The translations under genes and the position numbers were made by a program. Source: Sphingobacteriales bacterium (GTDB taxonomy: Bacteria > Bacteroidota > Bacteroidia > Chitinophagales > Chitinophagaceae). From it: 64,000 nucleotides of DNA. The stretch covers positions 1 to 64,000 of the forward strand of contig JACPUV010000025.1 in NCBI GenBank assembly GCA_016192105.1, written 5' to 3'. The notes beneath the pieces were generated by a model that was not told the DNA's origin, did no database searches, and saw nothing but the letters and a program-made list of their open reading frames with translations. How positions within the stretch are numbered: the first letter of the stretch is position 1; every line of letters starts with the position of its first letter. Positions 53,315 through 62,039 of this stretch are shown here, one piece after another.

Positions 53315-54046
53315 ATGCTTGTTAAATCGAAGATCAAATATATTCAAAGTTTAGGCCAGAAAAAATTCAGGGACGAGACAGGGGTTTTTATTGCCGAAGG
53401 TCCCAAGATCGTAAAAGAACTCCTGAATGCCGGGCCTGCCCTGGTCCAGGAAGTCTATGCGCTGCCGGAATGGATTACGGAGAATCAGCATTTATTGAAG
53501 CATACACTTACGGAGGAGATCACCGGGGCAGAATTGCAAAAAATTTCACAATTAAAAACACCGAACAAAGTGCTGGCCCTGGCAGGCCAGTTTACCCATG
53601 AGCAAATGGAGGTAAAGGGCCGCCTTACACTGGCCCTCTGCGGAATACAGGATCCCGGAAACCTGGGCACCATCATCCGGATCGCTGACTGGTTCGGGAT
53701 CACCCAGGTTGTTTGCAGTGAGGATTCGGCTGATCTGTACAATCCCAAAGTCATCCAGTCCACCATGGGGAGTATTGCCCGTGTGCGTGTTTATTATTCA
53801 AACCTGGCTGATTTGATAGGAGATCCGGCAGGCGTACCTGTTTATGCCACGGTGCTGGACGGCCAGGATGTATCGAAAATAGAAAAACCGGGGCAGGGCA
53901 TCCTGCTGATCGGCAATGAATCAAAGGGGATCCCCCCGGAATTACTCCAAAGGGCCAGTGTCCGGATCACGATTCCAAAAAAAGGCGGGGCGGAGTCACT
54001 GAATGCGGCGGTAGCGGCAGGGATTATTTTGTCCCATCTCACCTGA
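53315..54046 (+). CDS. TrmH-family (SpoU) RNA methyltransferase
   Basis: This 243-residue enzyme has an N-terminal substrate-binding domain (KSKIKYIQSLGQKKFRDETGVFIAEGPKIVKELL) and a C-terminal SPOUT knot. The three SpoU motifs are present: GIQDPGNLGTIIRIADWFG, ILLIGNESKGIP and IPKKGGAESLNAAVAAGI. It methylates ribose 2'-OH groups in tRNA or rRNA; the target is not known. It overlaps the convergent permease gene by 8 bp. It pairs divergently with tamL, an arrangement I associate with Bacteroidota. Confidence 0.93.
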   Translation: MLVKSKIKYIQSLGQKKFRDETGVFIAEGPKIVKELLNAGPALVQEVYALPEWITENQHLLKHTLTEEITGAELQKISQLKTPNKVLALAGQFTHEQMEVKGRLTLALCGIQDPGNLGTIIRIADWFGITQVVCSEDSADLYNPKVIQSTMGSIARVRVYYSNLADLIGDPAGVPVYATVLDGQDVSKIEKPGQGILLIGNESKGIPPELLQRASVRITIPKKGGAESLNAAVAAGIILSHLT

Positions 54047-55274
54047 AACGGATCGCTTTTACCGGCTGGATTTTTCTCACCAATAAAGAGGGGATCATCA
54101 TAATGAGAAAGGAGATCAGCAGGGTGCCGGCGCCGACCAGGGCAACCTGCCATCCTACGATCTTCACGGCGGCCGTACTCAGGTAATAGGCTTCTTCTTT
54201 TAACCGGATAAAGCCGGTTTGTTGCTGGATCCATAACAAGATCAGGGCCAGTGCTGTACCGGTCAGGATCCCTGTCAGCGTGATGATCAGGGAATGCCGC
54301 AGGAATATTTTCTGCACGGTCCAGTTAGTGGCTCCCAGTGATTTTAAGATACCGATCATGCGTACACGCTCCAGTACCAGGATCAGCAGGCAGGTGATCA
54401 GGTTGATAACCGCCACGGCCACCATAAAACCGATCAGCACATTGCGGGTCACGTCCTGCATGCTCAGCCAGTCAAAAATATTGGGAGATATTTTTTTCAC
54501 ACTGATCGCATCCCAGGTTTCCGGAAAAACGTCCATGGCATAAAGTTGTTTTGCTACGGTATCCGTCTTGTGGTAATTCCGGAGAAAAATTTCATAACCG
54601 CCCACCTGGTCATCGTTCCATTGATTCAGGTTCCGGATCAGCCGGATATCACCAATGGCAAAAAGCCGGTCGTATTCCTCAATGCCGGTTTTATAGATAC
54701 CGGCAATACATATTTTTTTGGGCCGGGTTTCCATACCGGGTTTGAGAAAATAAATGACCAGGCTGTCCCGCACTTTCAGTTTCATCCGGGATGCCGTATA
54801 GTCGGATACCAGGATATCCCGGCTGAATACAGTATCCGTAAAACGGATGGGGCTTCCTTCTTTGATGAATTGCTTCAGGTTATTAAAATCAAAACTGCTG
54901 TCAATTCCTTTCACGAGTACTCCTTCAATATCCTCCCTTGTTTTCAGCAGGGCATAACGGGTGGCGAAGGGATGAATGCTTTTTACCTCCGGGTTTTGCG
55001 CAATGGCCCGGACCAGTTCCGCATTATGCGTAATCGGGATCTCTTCCGATATGATGGCTTTGCCGGGTTGTTTTTCCTGTACCCGGACATGTCCCCAGAA
55101 ACTGAATATCTTCTGACTGACGGCTTCCTGGAAACCGTTGGCCAGGGCCAGGGTCACGATCATGACCATCACACTGATTACCGTAGCCACCACGGATAAA
55201 CGGATAATAAACCTGGAAAAGGTTTTTTGCTGGTTAAACGCGATACGGTTAGCTATGAATCCTGCAACCTTCAA
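54039..55274 (-). CDS. FtsX/LolC-E-type ABC transporter permease, TTG start
   Basis: A 411-residue permease of the MacB/LolCE-FtsX class. Membrane helix 1 is near residues 25-47 (LSVVATVISVMVMIVTLALANGF), followed by a large periplasmic region and three helices at the C terminus (LIGFMVAVAVINLITCLLILVLERVRMIGILKSLGATNWTVQKIFL, then two more). LolC/E-type proteins release lipoproteins for transport to the outer membrane. Start: TTG at 55274 (no upstream ATG in frame), with a -7 element at 55295-55302, 20 nt upstream. The ATPase subunit is not in this window. Confidence 0.9.
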   Translation of the reverse strand: MKVAGFIANRIAFNQQKTFSRFIIRLSVVATVISVMVMIVTLALANGFQEAVSQKIFSFWGHVRVQEKQPGKAIISEEIPITHNAELVRAIAQNPEVKSIHPFATRYALLKTREDIEGVLVKGIDSSFDFNNLKQFIKEGSPIRFTDTVFSRDILVSDYTASRMKLKVRDSLVIYFLKPGMETRPKKICIAGIYKTGIEEYDRLFAIGDIRLIRNLNQWNDDQVGGYEIFLRNYHKTDTVAKQLYAMDVFPETWDAISVKKISPNIFDWLSMQDVTRNVLIGFMVAVAVINLITCLLILVLERVRMIGILKSLGATNWTVQKIFLRHSLIITLTGILTGTALALILLWIQQQTGFIRLKEEAYYLSTAAVKIVGWQVALVGAGTLLISFLIMMIPSLLVRKIQPVKAIRFR

Positions 55275-55294
55275 TGGTGATTTTTTGTCTTGTT

Positions 55295-55302
55295 CAAAAA
55301 TA
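55295..55302 (-). promoter_or_regulatory. -7 element (TATTTTTG on minus strand) of the permease gene
   Basis: CAAAAATA on the plus strand, 20 nt before the TTG at 55274; it supports that start. Confidence 0.6.
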
Positions 55303-55370
55303 AGGTGCTGCTCAGGATTTATCCTGTTTTTTACTGTATTTTCAGATAATATTTTAACTTAATTGCCCCG

Positions 55371-56648
55371 ATGAAATACCCGTTGTTCTTCCTGTTCCTG
55401 TTCCCGCTCACCCTTCCGGCCCAGGAGCCGGACCATGTGTATAAACCGAATATCCGCTCTGTCAAATTGTTTAAATACGGGGATATCTACAGCTACCCGG
55501 TGCTGCAACTGGGCGGCAATGAACAACTGGAACTGCATTTCGATGATATGGATAATGATGTAAAGAGTTATTATTACAGTTTCCAGCTTTGCAACGCGGA
55601 CTGGACCCCGGCCAATGTGCAGTCGTATGATTATATCCGTGGTTTCCAGAGTAACCGGATCGGCACTTACCGCAGTTCGTCCATCGTACAGACCCGCTAT
55701 ACGCATTACCAGGCCATCCTGCCGGAAAGGAATTCAGCCCCGGTCAAAGGAGGTAATTACCTGCTGAAAGTATTCCTCAATGATGATACTTCCAAACTGG
55801 CTTTTACCAAGCGCATCCTGGTGGTGAATAAAAAGACTTCGGTATCCGCGCAGGTACTGCAGCCTTACAACGGAAATTTATTTCAGACCCACCAGCGTGT
55901 GCAGGTCGCGGTGAGCACGGCGGCCGGGCAGGTCAACCCCTTATCCCCGCAGGACATTAAAGTGGTGGTATTGCAGAATTATAACTGGACTCAATCCACC
56001 GTCATTGACCGGCCGAGCCTGTTCCGGGGCAATTATTATGAGTACAGCGATGAAGAGAATACCACGTTTGCCGCAGGTAAAGAATGGAGATGGGCCGACC
56101 TGCGCAGCTTTCGTTTGCGGAGCGACCGGGTGCAGAAAATTGTGGACAGTGATACTTCCGCACGGATTGATATCTACATCAACCCGGACCTGGACCGGAG
56201 GCAGCAGATCTATATGTATTACCGGGATATCAACGGTCTTTTTACTTCCGAAAACGAGGACAATGGCAATCCGTACTGGCAGGCTGATTATGCCTGGGTA
56301 CATTTTACCTTTGTACCGCCGGGCAACCAGCCATATGCGGGAAAAAATATTTACCTGTTTGGGGAACTTACTAATTATTTACCGGATGCGAATTCCCGGA
56401 TGGAGTTCAACCCGGTGAAAGCTGTCTATGAAAAGGAACTGTACCTTAAACAGGGGTATTACAATTATTCTTATATCACCCTGCCCGACCGGGCACAGCC
56501 GGGGGGGCGTCCTGTGCCGGAGAATACGGAAGGGAATTACTGGGGTACGGAGAACGGTTATACCATCCTGGTTTATTTCAGGCCTTTTGGGGCCCGGGCG
56601 GATGAACTCATTGGATATGCACAGGTTAATTCCGCCTTTCCGCGCTGA
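55371..56648 (+). CDS. T9SS plug-domain (DUF5103) protein
   Basis: This 425-residue exported protein has a short signal peptide (MKYPLFFLFLFPLTLPAQ). It then carries the DUF5103 pattern: YSYPVLQLGGNEQLELHFDDMDNDVKSYYYSFQLCNADW, FLNDDTSKLAFTKRILVVNKK, EWRWADLRSFRLRSDRV, and a C-terminal VHFTFVPPGNQPYAGKNIYLFGELTNYLP. The family is linked to the type IX secretion translocon, where plug proteins close the SprA pore when cargo is absent. It is a single gene followed by the SRP RNA gene. It fits the T9SS cargo seen at the window's left edge. Confidence 0.8.
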   Translation: MKYPLFFLFLFPLTLPAQEPDHVYKPNIRSVKLFKYGDIYSYPVLQLGGNEQLELHFDDMDNDVKSYYYSFQLCNADWTPANVQSYDYIRGFQSNRIGTYRSSSIVQTRYTHYQAILPERNSAPVKGGNYLLKVFLNDDTSKLAFTKRILVVNKKTSVSAQVLQPYNGNLFQTHQRVQVAVSTAAGQVNPLSPQDIKVVVLQNYNWTQSTVIDRPSLFRGNYYEYSDEENTTFAAGKEWRWADLRSFRLRSDRVQKIVDSDTSARIDIYINPDLDRRQQIYMYYRDINGLFTSENEDNGNPYWQADYAWVHFTFVPPGNQPYAGKNIYLFGELTNYLPDANSRMEFNPVKAVYEKELYLKQGYYNYSYITLPDRAQPGGRPVPENTEGNYWGTENGYTILVYFRPFGARADELIGYAQVNSAFPR

Positions 56649-56690
56649 ACATTTTTTTCATTTCATCCGGTTCATTAACCTTCGCTGCCT

Positions 56691-56698
56691 TATCTTTG
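56691..56698 (+). promoter_or_regulatory. -7 element (TATCTTTG) of the SRP RNA gene
   Basis: A perfect TAnnTTTG. The first base of the RNA's closing stem (56703) lies 5 nt after its G, which calibrates the start site for the other promoters in this window. Confidence 0.75.
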
Positions 56699-56702
56699 CG
56701 GC

Positions 56703-56797
56703 GGCAGGTCTTACACGACCAGCTCCTGCTGAACCCTCCCAGGGCCGGAAGGCAGCAAGAGTAGGTGGTTGAGCGGTGCGATGTAATAAGCCTGCCA
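56703..56797 (+). ncRNA. ffs: Signal recognition particle RNA (4.5S type)
   Basis: The conserved SRP core is clear: CCCTCCCAGGGCCGGAAGGC followed by AGCAAGAGTAGG, with the GGAA tetraloop and the symmetric and asymmetric internal loops that bind Ffh. The ends pair as GGCAGG (56703-56708) with CCTGCC (56791-56796), and ATTTTTT follows as terminator. The length of about 95 nt is typical of the small bacterial form. It targets Ffh to ribosomes making membrane and exported proteins. An annotated fsa start inside this RNA (56776) is spurious. Confidence 0.95.
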
Positions 56798-56841
56798 TTT
56801 TTTATTTCTATTCCCCGTATTCGGGTTTAAAATACAGCAAC

Positions 56842-57495
56842 ATGAAATTTTTCATTGACACGGCCAACCTGGCACAGATCAAAGAGGCCAATGAACTGGG
56901 GATCCTGGATGGGGTCACCACCAATCCTTCCCTGATGGCCAAAGAGGGGATCAAGGGCGAAGCGGCCGTAATGGAACATTATAAGACCATCTGTGAACTG
57001 GTGGACGGTGATATCAGTGCCGAAGTGATCAGCACCGAATTCAGTGCCATCGTGGAAGAAGGAAAAAAACTGGCGGCTATTCATCCGAATATTGTGGTGA
57101 AAGTGCCGATGATCAAAGACGGGATCAAAGCCATCAAGTGGTTTTCCGATAACGGAATCCGGACCAACTGTACCCTGGTATTTTCAGCCGGCCAGGCCAT
57201 TCTGGCGGCAAAAGCGGGGGCCACCTATCTTTCCCCGTTTATAGGCCGGATTGATGACAGCAACTGGGATGGGATCGAACTGATCTCCCAGATTTCCCAT
57301 ATCTATTCCATACAGGGATATAAAACTGAGATCCTGGCGGCTTCAATCCGCAACGCACTCCATATTGTAAAATGCGCGGAAGCCGGTGCGGATGTCTGCA
57401 CCTGTCCGCTGGATTCGATCCTCGGCCTGCTGAAACATCCGCTGACCGATATCGGGCTGGCGAAATTCCTGGAGGATGCGAAGAAGTTTGCATAA
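56842..57495 (+). CDS. fsa: Fructose-6-phosphate aldolase/transaldolase-like protein
   Basis: The start at 56842 ([36 protein letters not shown]) gives 217 residues, the FSA/small transaldolase size. The Schiff-base lysine is Lys87 in IVVKVPM. Other family blocks are [31 protein letters not shown] and [26 protein letters not shown]. The protein may be a transaldolase of the pentose phosphate pathway or an aldolase; sequence reading alone does not separate the two. It follows the SRP RNA gene by 44 bp and ends at a terminator. Confidence 0.94.
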   Translation: MKFFIDTANLAQIKEANELGILDGVTTNPSLMAKEGIKGEAAVMEHYKTICELVDGDISAEVISTEFSAIVEEGKKLAAIHPNIVVKVPMIKDGIKAIKWFSDNGIRTNCTLVFSAGQAILAAKAGATYLSPFIGRIDDSNWDGIELISQISHIYSIQGYKTEILAASIRNALHIVKCAEAGADVCTCPLDSILGLLKHPLTDIGLAKFLEDAKKFA

Positions 57496-57517
57496 GAATA
57501 TTTCCTGAACAATACAA

Positions 57518-57545
57518 AGAACCCCGCACGACGGGGTCTTTTTTT
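57518..57545 (+). terminator. Terminator of fsa
   Basis: A 6-bp stem ACCCCG / CGGGGT with loop CACGA is followed by CTTTTTTT, 25 bp after the stop. Confidence 0.85.
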
Positions 57546-57753
57546 GCAGGGAAACGCAGAAAATACACTGTTTACAGAATCCAGCGTTGCGTTAAGTTTG
57601 AAAAGCAGCTATCAAAAGCCGCGAGCGGAAAGCGATGAGCTGTGATATCTAAAGTTAGTGATCGTACTATTAGTCCCGCTGCTCACAGCACCTGACCCGT
57701 GACTTAATACAAAATGCGTCAGGGTATAGTTAACCGGGCACCAGGTGTTACCA

Positions 57754-58158
57754 TTATTGCCTGCGCCTGGCTTTCTGCTTTTTCCCGGCAGGGGATTGCA
57801 TGATTTGTTGCAGGGGTGGCAGCTCCGGATCAGGCAGGGTTTTGATCCAGATTGTTTTTTCAATAACAAGATTCCGGTTGGCTTTCAGGGTGACTGTTAT
57901 GGTCACGGTTTTTTCTTTAAAATCACTGGGAATAATAAGCTCATTGCCTTCAAAACGGGCCGTGGCACAGGTGAATTCCACTTCCCTGGCCGTCATCGGC
58001 AACCAGTGCCCGTTACTGAGTTTTCCATCCACATTGATATAATTATACTGCCCTTTTTTCAGGCTATCTGTGTACAGGTGGAAATAAATACTGTCCACTT
58101 TCTGTGCCCGCAGAGTGGTAGCTAAAAAGATCATTGGTATAAAAAAAACGGTTCTCAT
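57754..58158 (-). CDS. Small secreted protein with an immunoglobulin-like look
   Basis: This 134-residue protein has a signal peptide (MRTVFFIPMIFLATTLRAQ). The mature part reads as strands (YNYINVDGKLSNGHWLPMTAREVEFTCATARFEGNELIIPSDFKEKTVTITVTLK) and ends in a basic tail (GKKQKARRRQ). The pattern suggests a single beta-sandwich domain. No family is recognised. Confidence 0.6.
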   Translation of the reverse strand: MRTVFFIPMIFLATTLRAQKVDSIYFHLYTDSLKKGQYNYINVDGKLSNGHWLPMTAREVEFTCATARFEGNELIIPSDFKEKTVTITVTLKANRNLVIEKTIWIKTLPDPELPPLQQIMQSPAGKKQKARRRQ

Positions 58159-58298
58159 GTCCAGTAAAGGTCGAAAAACCGGGCCAAAAAGTTGTATGAA
58201 GTTAACGGGATACCGAAATGCGGGCTTTAGAGTAACTTAGATACCGGAAGGAGGGCCGGGGAAAGAGCGGTTCACTAAACTTTAACACAGCCTTGAAG

Positions 58299-59522
58299 AT
58301 GAACAAAAAAATCAGCCGGATCATAAAGACGGCCATTATTCTTGCCCTGCTGGGATTCATTTGCCCGGCAACTGCACAAACCGTTGCCAAATTGCACGAA
58401 AGAGCCATCGTGGTGGACACCCACAATGATTGCCTGACCGAACTTACCTTAAAGGGGAAAGATATAACCAGTAGGCTGAACAGCGGGCACAGTGATTTAT
58501 ACCGCTGGAAAAAAGGAGCACTGGATGTACAGTTCTTCTCCGTGTGGACCGATAAAACACCCCGGAATGCGGCAGGCTTTTTCCATGATGCACTGGAAGA
58601 GATCGATTCCCTGCACCGGATCATTCTCCGCAACCCTGACCGGATAACTTTTGGAGAAACCTACCGCGAGATAAGAAACCGGGCACATAAGGATAAACTG
58701 GTAGCCCTGATCGGGGTCGAGGGCGGACACATGATTGAGGAAGACCTGCAGAAGCTGGATAGCCTTTATGCGCTGGGAATGCGTTATCTCACACTGACCT
58801 GGAACAACAGTACTTCCTGGGCCAGCAGCGCTATGGATGAGACCCTTTACCCGGAGAAAATCAAGCACGCGGGGTTGAACGATTTCGGGAAAAAGCTGGT
58901 GGAACACCTGAACGAACTCGGCGTGATCGTGGACCTTTCGCATACAGGGGAAAAGACTTTTTATGATGCCATTGCGGTTTCGAAAAAACCGGTTTTGCTT
59001 TCTCATAGTTCTGTGTGGTCGATTTGCCCGGTATTCCGCAACGTAAAAGACGATCAGATAAAGGCAGTTGCTAAAAATGGTGGTGTGATCTGTATTAATT
59101 TTTATTCGGGGTTTATCAGTAAAGAGTATGATCAGCGACAGGCTTTCCTGCTGAACCAGAAAGAACTACTGTTTGCAAAGAGCGATACGTTCCTGGCCGG
59201 CCTGGGACTGTCAGCGGGCTCGGATAGCGCGGAGCGGATGGTCCGCTGGAATGCCTGGTATGATTCATCGATGAATGCTGTTCGCCCTACGCTGGAACAG
59301 TTGGTCGATCATATTGATTATATCGTAAAGCTGGTGGGTGACCGGTACGTGGGGATCGGATCTGACTATGACGGGGTAAGTTCAGTGCCGGTCGGACTGG
59401 ATGACGTATCCACTTACCCGAAAATTACGGAAGAACTCCTGCGAAGGGGATACTCCAATAAATCCATCAAACGGATACTGGGTGGCAATGTGATGCGGGT
59501 AATGAAAGCAAATTTCAGGTAG
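58299..59522 (+). CDS. Membrane dipeptidase (peptidase family M19)
   Basis: The start is the ATG at 58299 (a TTG at 58293 is less likely), giving 407 residues. The N-terminal hydrophobic segment (IIKTAIILALLGFICPATAQ) marks export. The zinc ligands of the renal-dipeptidase family are visible: His42-x-Asp44 in VVDTHNDCLTE, Glu141 in GVEGGHMIEE, His215 in VDLSHTGEK and His236 in LLSHSSVW; GIGSDYDGVSS follows. Such enzymes cleave dipeptides, including some with D-residues, in the periplasm. It is a single-gene unit. Confidence 0.95.
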   Translation: MNKKISRIIKTAIILALLGFICPATAQTVAKLHERAIVVDTHNDCLTELTLKGKDITSRLNSGHSDLYRWKKGALDVQFFSVWTDKTPRNAAGFFHDALEEIDSLHRIILRNPDRITFGETYREIRNRAHKDKLVALIGVEGGHMIEEDLQKLDSLYALGMRYLTLTWNNSTSWASSAMDETLYPEKIKHAGLNDFGKKLVEHLNELGVIVDLSHTGEKTFYDAIAVSKKPVLLSHSSVWSICPVFRNVKDDQIKAVAKNGGVICINFYSGFISKEYDQRQAFLLNQKELLFAKSDTFLAGLGLSAGSDSAERMVRWNAWYDSSMNAVRPTLEQLVDHIDYIVKLVGDRYVGIGSDYDGVSSVPVGLDDVSTYPKITEELLRRGYSNKSIKRILGGNVMRVMKANFR

Positions 59523-59661
59523 GGAACCGGGAATTTCCGGGCCAGTAAAGTTCAACTACTGACGGCTACAAAGCTTAAGCTGCACCCTGTTTTTTATGCA
59601 GCGAAAATCTATAAGTGCATTTCGTTTTTCAGGTTCGTCTCCCGGGCCACCCCGGGTTTTC

Positions 59662-59692
59662 AAAAAATAACCCCGGTAAATTACCAGGGTTA
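59662..59692 (-). terminator. Terminator of the glutamine synthetase gene
   Basis: On the minus strand AACCCTGG / CCGGGGTT (one G-U pair) forms a stem with a 7-nt AT loop, followed by ATTTTTT; about 20 bp after the stop codon at 59715. Confidence 0.7.
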
Positions 59693-59714
59693 CTATGTTA
59701 AGGTGAAAAATGGC

Positions 59715-61904
59715 TTAACGAAGGAACAGCATCTCCCGGTATTTCGGCAGGTACCATTCGCGGTCATCCACCAGCAGTTCCAGTTTGTCCACATGATACC
59801 GGATCTGGTCAAAGAAGGCATCTTTTACCTGGCTTTGATAAGCGATCGCCTTGGTGCGGGTATTGTCCATATTGTTGCACACTTTACGGGCTTCGATCAT
59901 CTTCTCCACCAGGTCGGCTGTTTTGTTAATATGCTCGGAGATCTTTTCCAGGATCTGCTTTTGATTGGCAAACCCGCTCTCGGGAATACCGGATTCTTTC
60001 AGCCCGCGGATATTATTGATCAGCAGGTTCTGGTAGCGGATGGCCGTGGGTAAGATATGACTGGTGGCCAGTTCACCCATGATCCGGCTTTCGATCTGCA
60101 CTTTCTTGATGTATTTTTCCAGTTCGATCTCGTGACGGGCTTCCAGTTCGTTGTGGCTGTAGATATGATTGCTTTCAAACAGCTTCTTGGCCTTGTCAGT
60201 GAGCATGGCATCGAGGGCAAGGGGAGTGGTCTTCACATTCGGCAGGCCTCTTTTCTCCGCTTCTTTCGCCCAGGCTTCGCTGTAACCGTCACCTTCAAAC
60301 AGCACTTTCTCGCTGGCTACGATATACTGGCGGATCACATGCATGATCGCGATCTCTTTCTTTTCCCCTTTTTCAATCAGGGCATCCACTTCTTTCTTGA
60401 ACTGCTTCAGCGTATCAGCCATGATGGTATTTAGCACGGTCATGGGGTTGGCACAGTTGGCAGTTGAACCCACGGCACGGAATTCAAACTTATTACCGGT
60501 GAAGGCAAAGGGAGAAGTCCGGTTGCGGTCTGTATTGTCCATCAGCAGTTCCGGGATGCTCTTGTGGATATCGATCTTCAGCATGCTTTCATCGGTCTCA
60601 TCCATTTTATCAGACACTCTTTCCTTCACATCCTGCAGCACTTTGGATAAATACTGGCCAATAAATACAGAGATGATTGCGGGAGGCGCTTCGTTGGCGC
60701 CCAACCGGTGGTCATTCGGGGCAGAAGCAATAGATGCACGCAGCACATCCGCGTAATCGTGCACCGCCTTGATGGTGTTCACAAAGAATGTGAGGAACAT
60801 CAGGTTGGTCTTCGGTGTTTTACCGGGGGCCAGCAGGTTTACACCGGTATCGGTGGCCATGCTCCAGTTATTGTGTTTACCGCTTCCATTGATACCGGCA
60901 AAGGGTTTCTCATGGAGCAGTACGCGGAGGTTATGACGACGGGCAACACGGTCCATCACATCCATCAGCAGGGAGTTGTGATCTACGGCCACACTCACTT
61001 CTTCGAAAATGGGGGCGCACTCAAACTGAGCAGGGGCCACTTCATTGTGACGGGTACGCAGGGGGATCCCGAGTTTGTAGGCTTCGGTTTCAAAATCCCG
61101 CATATAAGTGTAGATCCTTTCAGGGATGGATCCGAAATAATGGTCTTCCAGTTGCTGGTTTTTAGCGGAGGAATGACCGTAAACAGTCCTGCCGGTCATC
61201 ACCAGGTCAGGCCGGGCATTGTACATGGCCTCATCAATTACAAAATATTCCTGCTCCCAGCCGAGGGTGGCGGTAACACGGGTTACATTCTTGTCAAAAT
61301 AATTACATACATCCACGGCAGCCTTGTTCAGCGCGTCCAGTGCTTTTAACAGCGGTGCTTTGTAATCCAGGGAATCACCGGTGTAAGAAACAAAGATGGT
61401 GGGAATACAAAGGGTTTTGCCCTGCCCGATCTCCATGATAAAGGGGGGAGAAGAAGGATCCCAGGCCGTATAACCGCGGGCTTCAAAAGTAGCGCGCAGG
61501 CCACCACTGGGAAAAGAAGAAGCATCGGGCTCCTGTTGTACCAGGGCATCTCCTTCAAACTGTTCGATCGGTGTACCGTCACCTTTTAATGTAAAGAAAG
61601 AATCATGTTTTTCAGCAGTGGTACCGGTAAGGGGCTGGAACCAGTGAGTGAAGTGGGTAACCCCTTTTGCTTCCGCCCAGGCACGGATACCATTGGCGAT
61701 CTGGTTGGCCACCGCCCTGTCAATTTTATGACCGGCTTTGAGGGATGACCGAAGACTTTTGTAAGCCTCTTCGCTCAATACCTCACGGGCGGTTTGAAGC
61801 GTAAATACATTGCTGTTGAAAATGCCAGTGATTTTGGCTGATCCGTCCACCTTAACCGTGGAATTGGAGGAAAGACCATTGATTGCATTAAAACGTAGTG
61901 ACAT
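59715..61904 (-). CDS. glnN: Glutamine synthetase type III
   Basis: The start is the ATG at 61904 (MSLRFNAINGLSSNSTVKVDG), giving 729 residues, the normal type III length. The longer frame to 61952 adds an unconserved leader. Type III signatures are NEVAPAQFECAPIFEEVSVAVDHNSLLMDVMDRVARRHN, LLHEKPFAGINGSGKHNNWSM and RTSPFAFTGNKFEFRAVGS. It makes glutamine from glutamate and ammonia with ATP and is the usual ammonium assimilation enzyme of Bacteroidota. No PII or ammonium transporter gene is adjacent. Confidence 0.96.
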   Translation of the reverse strand: MSLRFNAINGLSSNSTVKVDGSAKITGIFNSNVFTLQTAREVLSEEAYKSLRSSLKAGHKIDRAVANQIANGIRAWAEAKGVTHFTHWFQPLTGTTAEKHDSFFTLKGDGTPIEQFEGDALVQQEPDASSFPSGGLRATFEARGYTAWDPSSPPFIMEIGQGKTLCIPTIFVSYTGDSLDYKAPLLKALDALNKAAVDVCNYFDKNVTRVTATLGWEQEYFVIDEAMYNARPDLVMTGRTVYGHSSAKNQQLEDHYFGSIPERIYTYMRDFETEAYKLGIPLRTRHNEVAPAQFECAPIFEEVSVAVDHNSLLMDVMDRVARRHNLRVLLHEKPFAGINGSGKHNNWSMATDTGVNLLAPGKTPKTNLMFLTFFVNTIKAVHDYADVLRASIASAPNDHRLGANEAPPAIISVFIGQYLSKVLQDVKERVSDKMDETDESMLKIDIHKSIPELLMDNTDRNRTSPFAFTGNKFEFRAVGSTANCANPMTVLNTIMADTLKQFKKEVDALIEKGEKKEIAIMHVIRQYIVASEKVLFEGDGYSEAWAKEAEKRGLPNVKTTPLALDAMLTDKAKKLFESNHIYSHNELEARHEIELEKYIKKVQIESRIMGELATSHILPTAIRYQNLLINNIRGLKESGIPESGFANQKQILEKISEHINKTADLVEKMIEARKVCNNMDNTRTKAIAYQSQVKDAFFDQIRYHVDKLELLVDDREWYLPKYREMLFLR

Positions 61905-62039
61905 TTGGGATGTGTTTTTTGCAAAGCAAAGCAATTGCCGCTGTTCTTCCAATTTTTTATCAGAATATGAGGAAATAGTTGAGAAAAATGTGTTTAAATC
62001 AAGAAATTAGTAAAAAAATAGAGAGTTGATGGCTGAAAT

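Noticed and set aside
56776..56841. Longer fsa start
   Set aside because: The extra codons lie in the SRP RNA gene and its terminator; homologues start at [10 protein letters not shown].
59641..59661. CCCGGG/CCCGGG inverted repeat after the dipeptidase gene
   Set aside because: Very short arms near the clearer terminator of the glutamine synthetase gene; could be chance.
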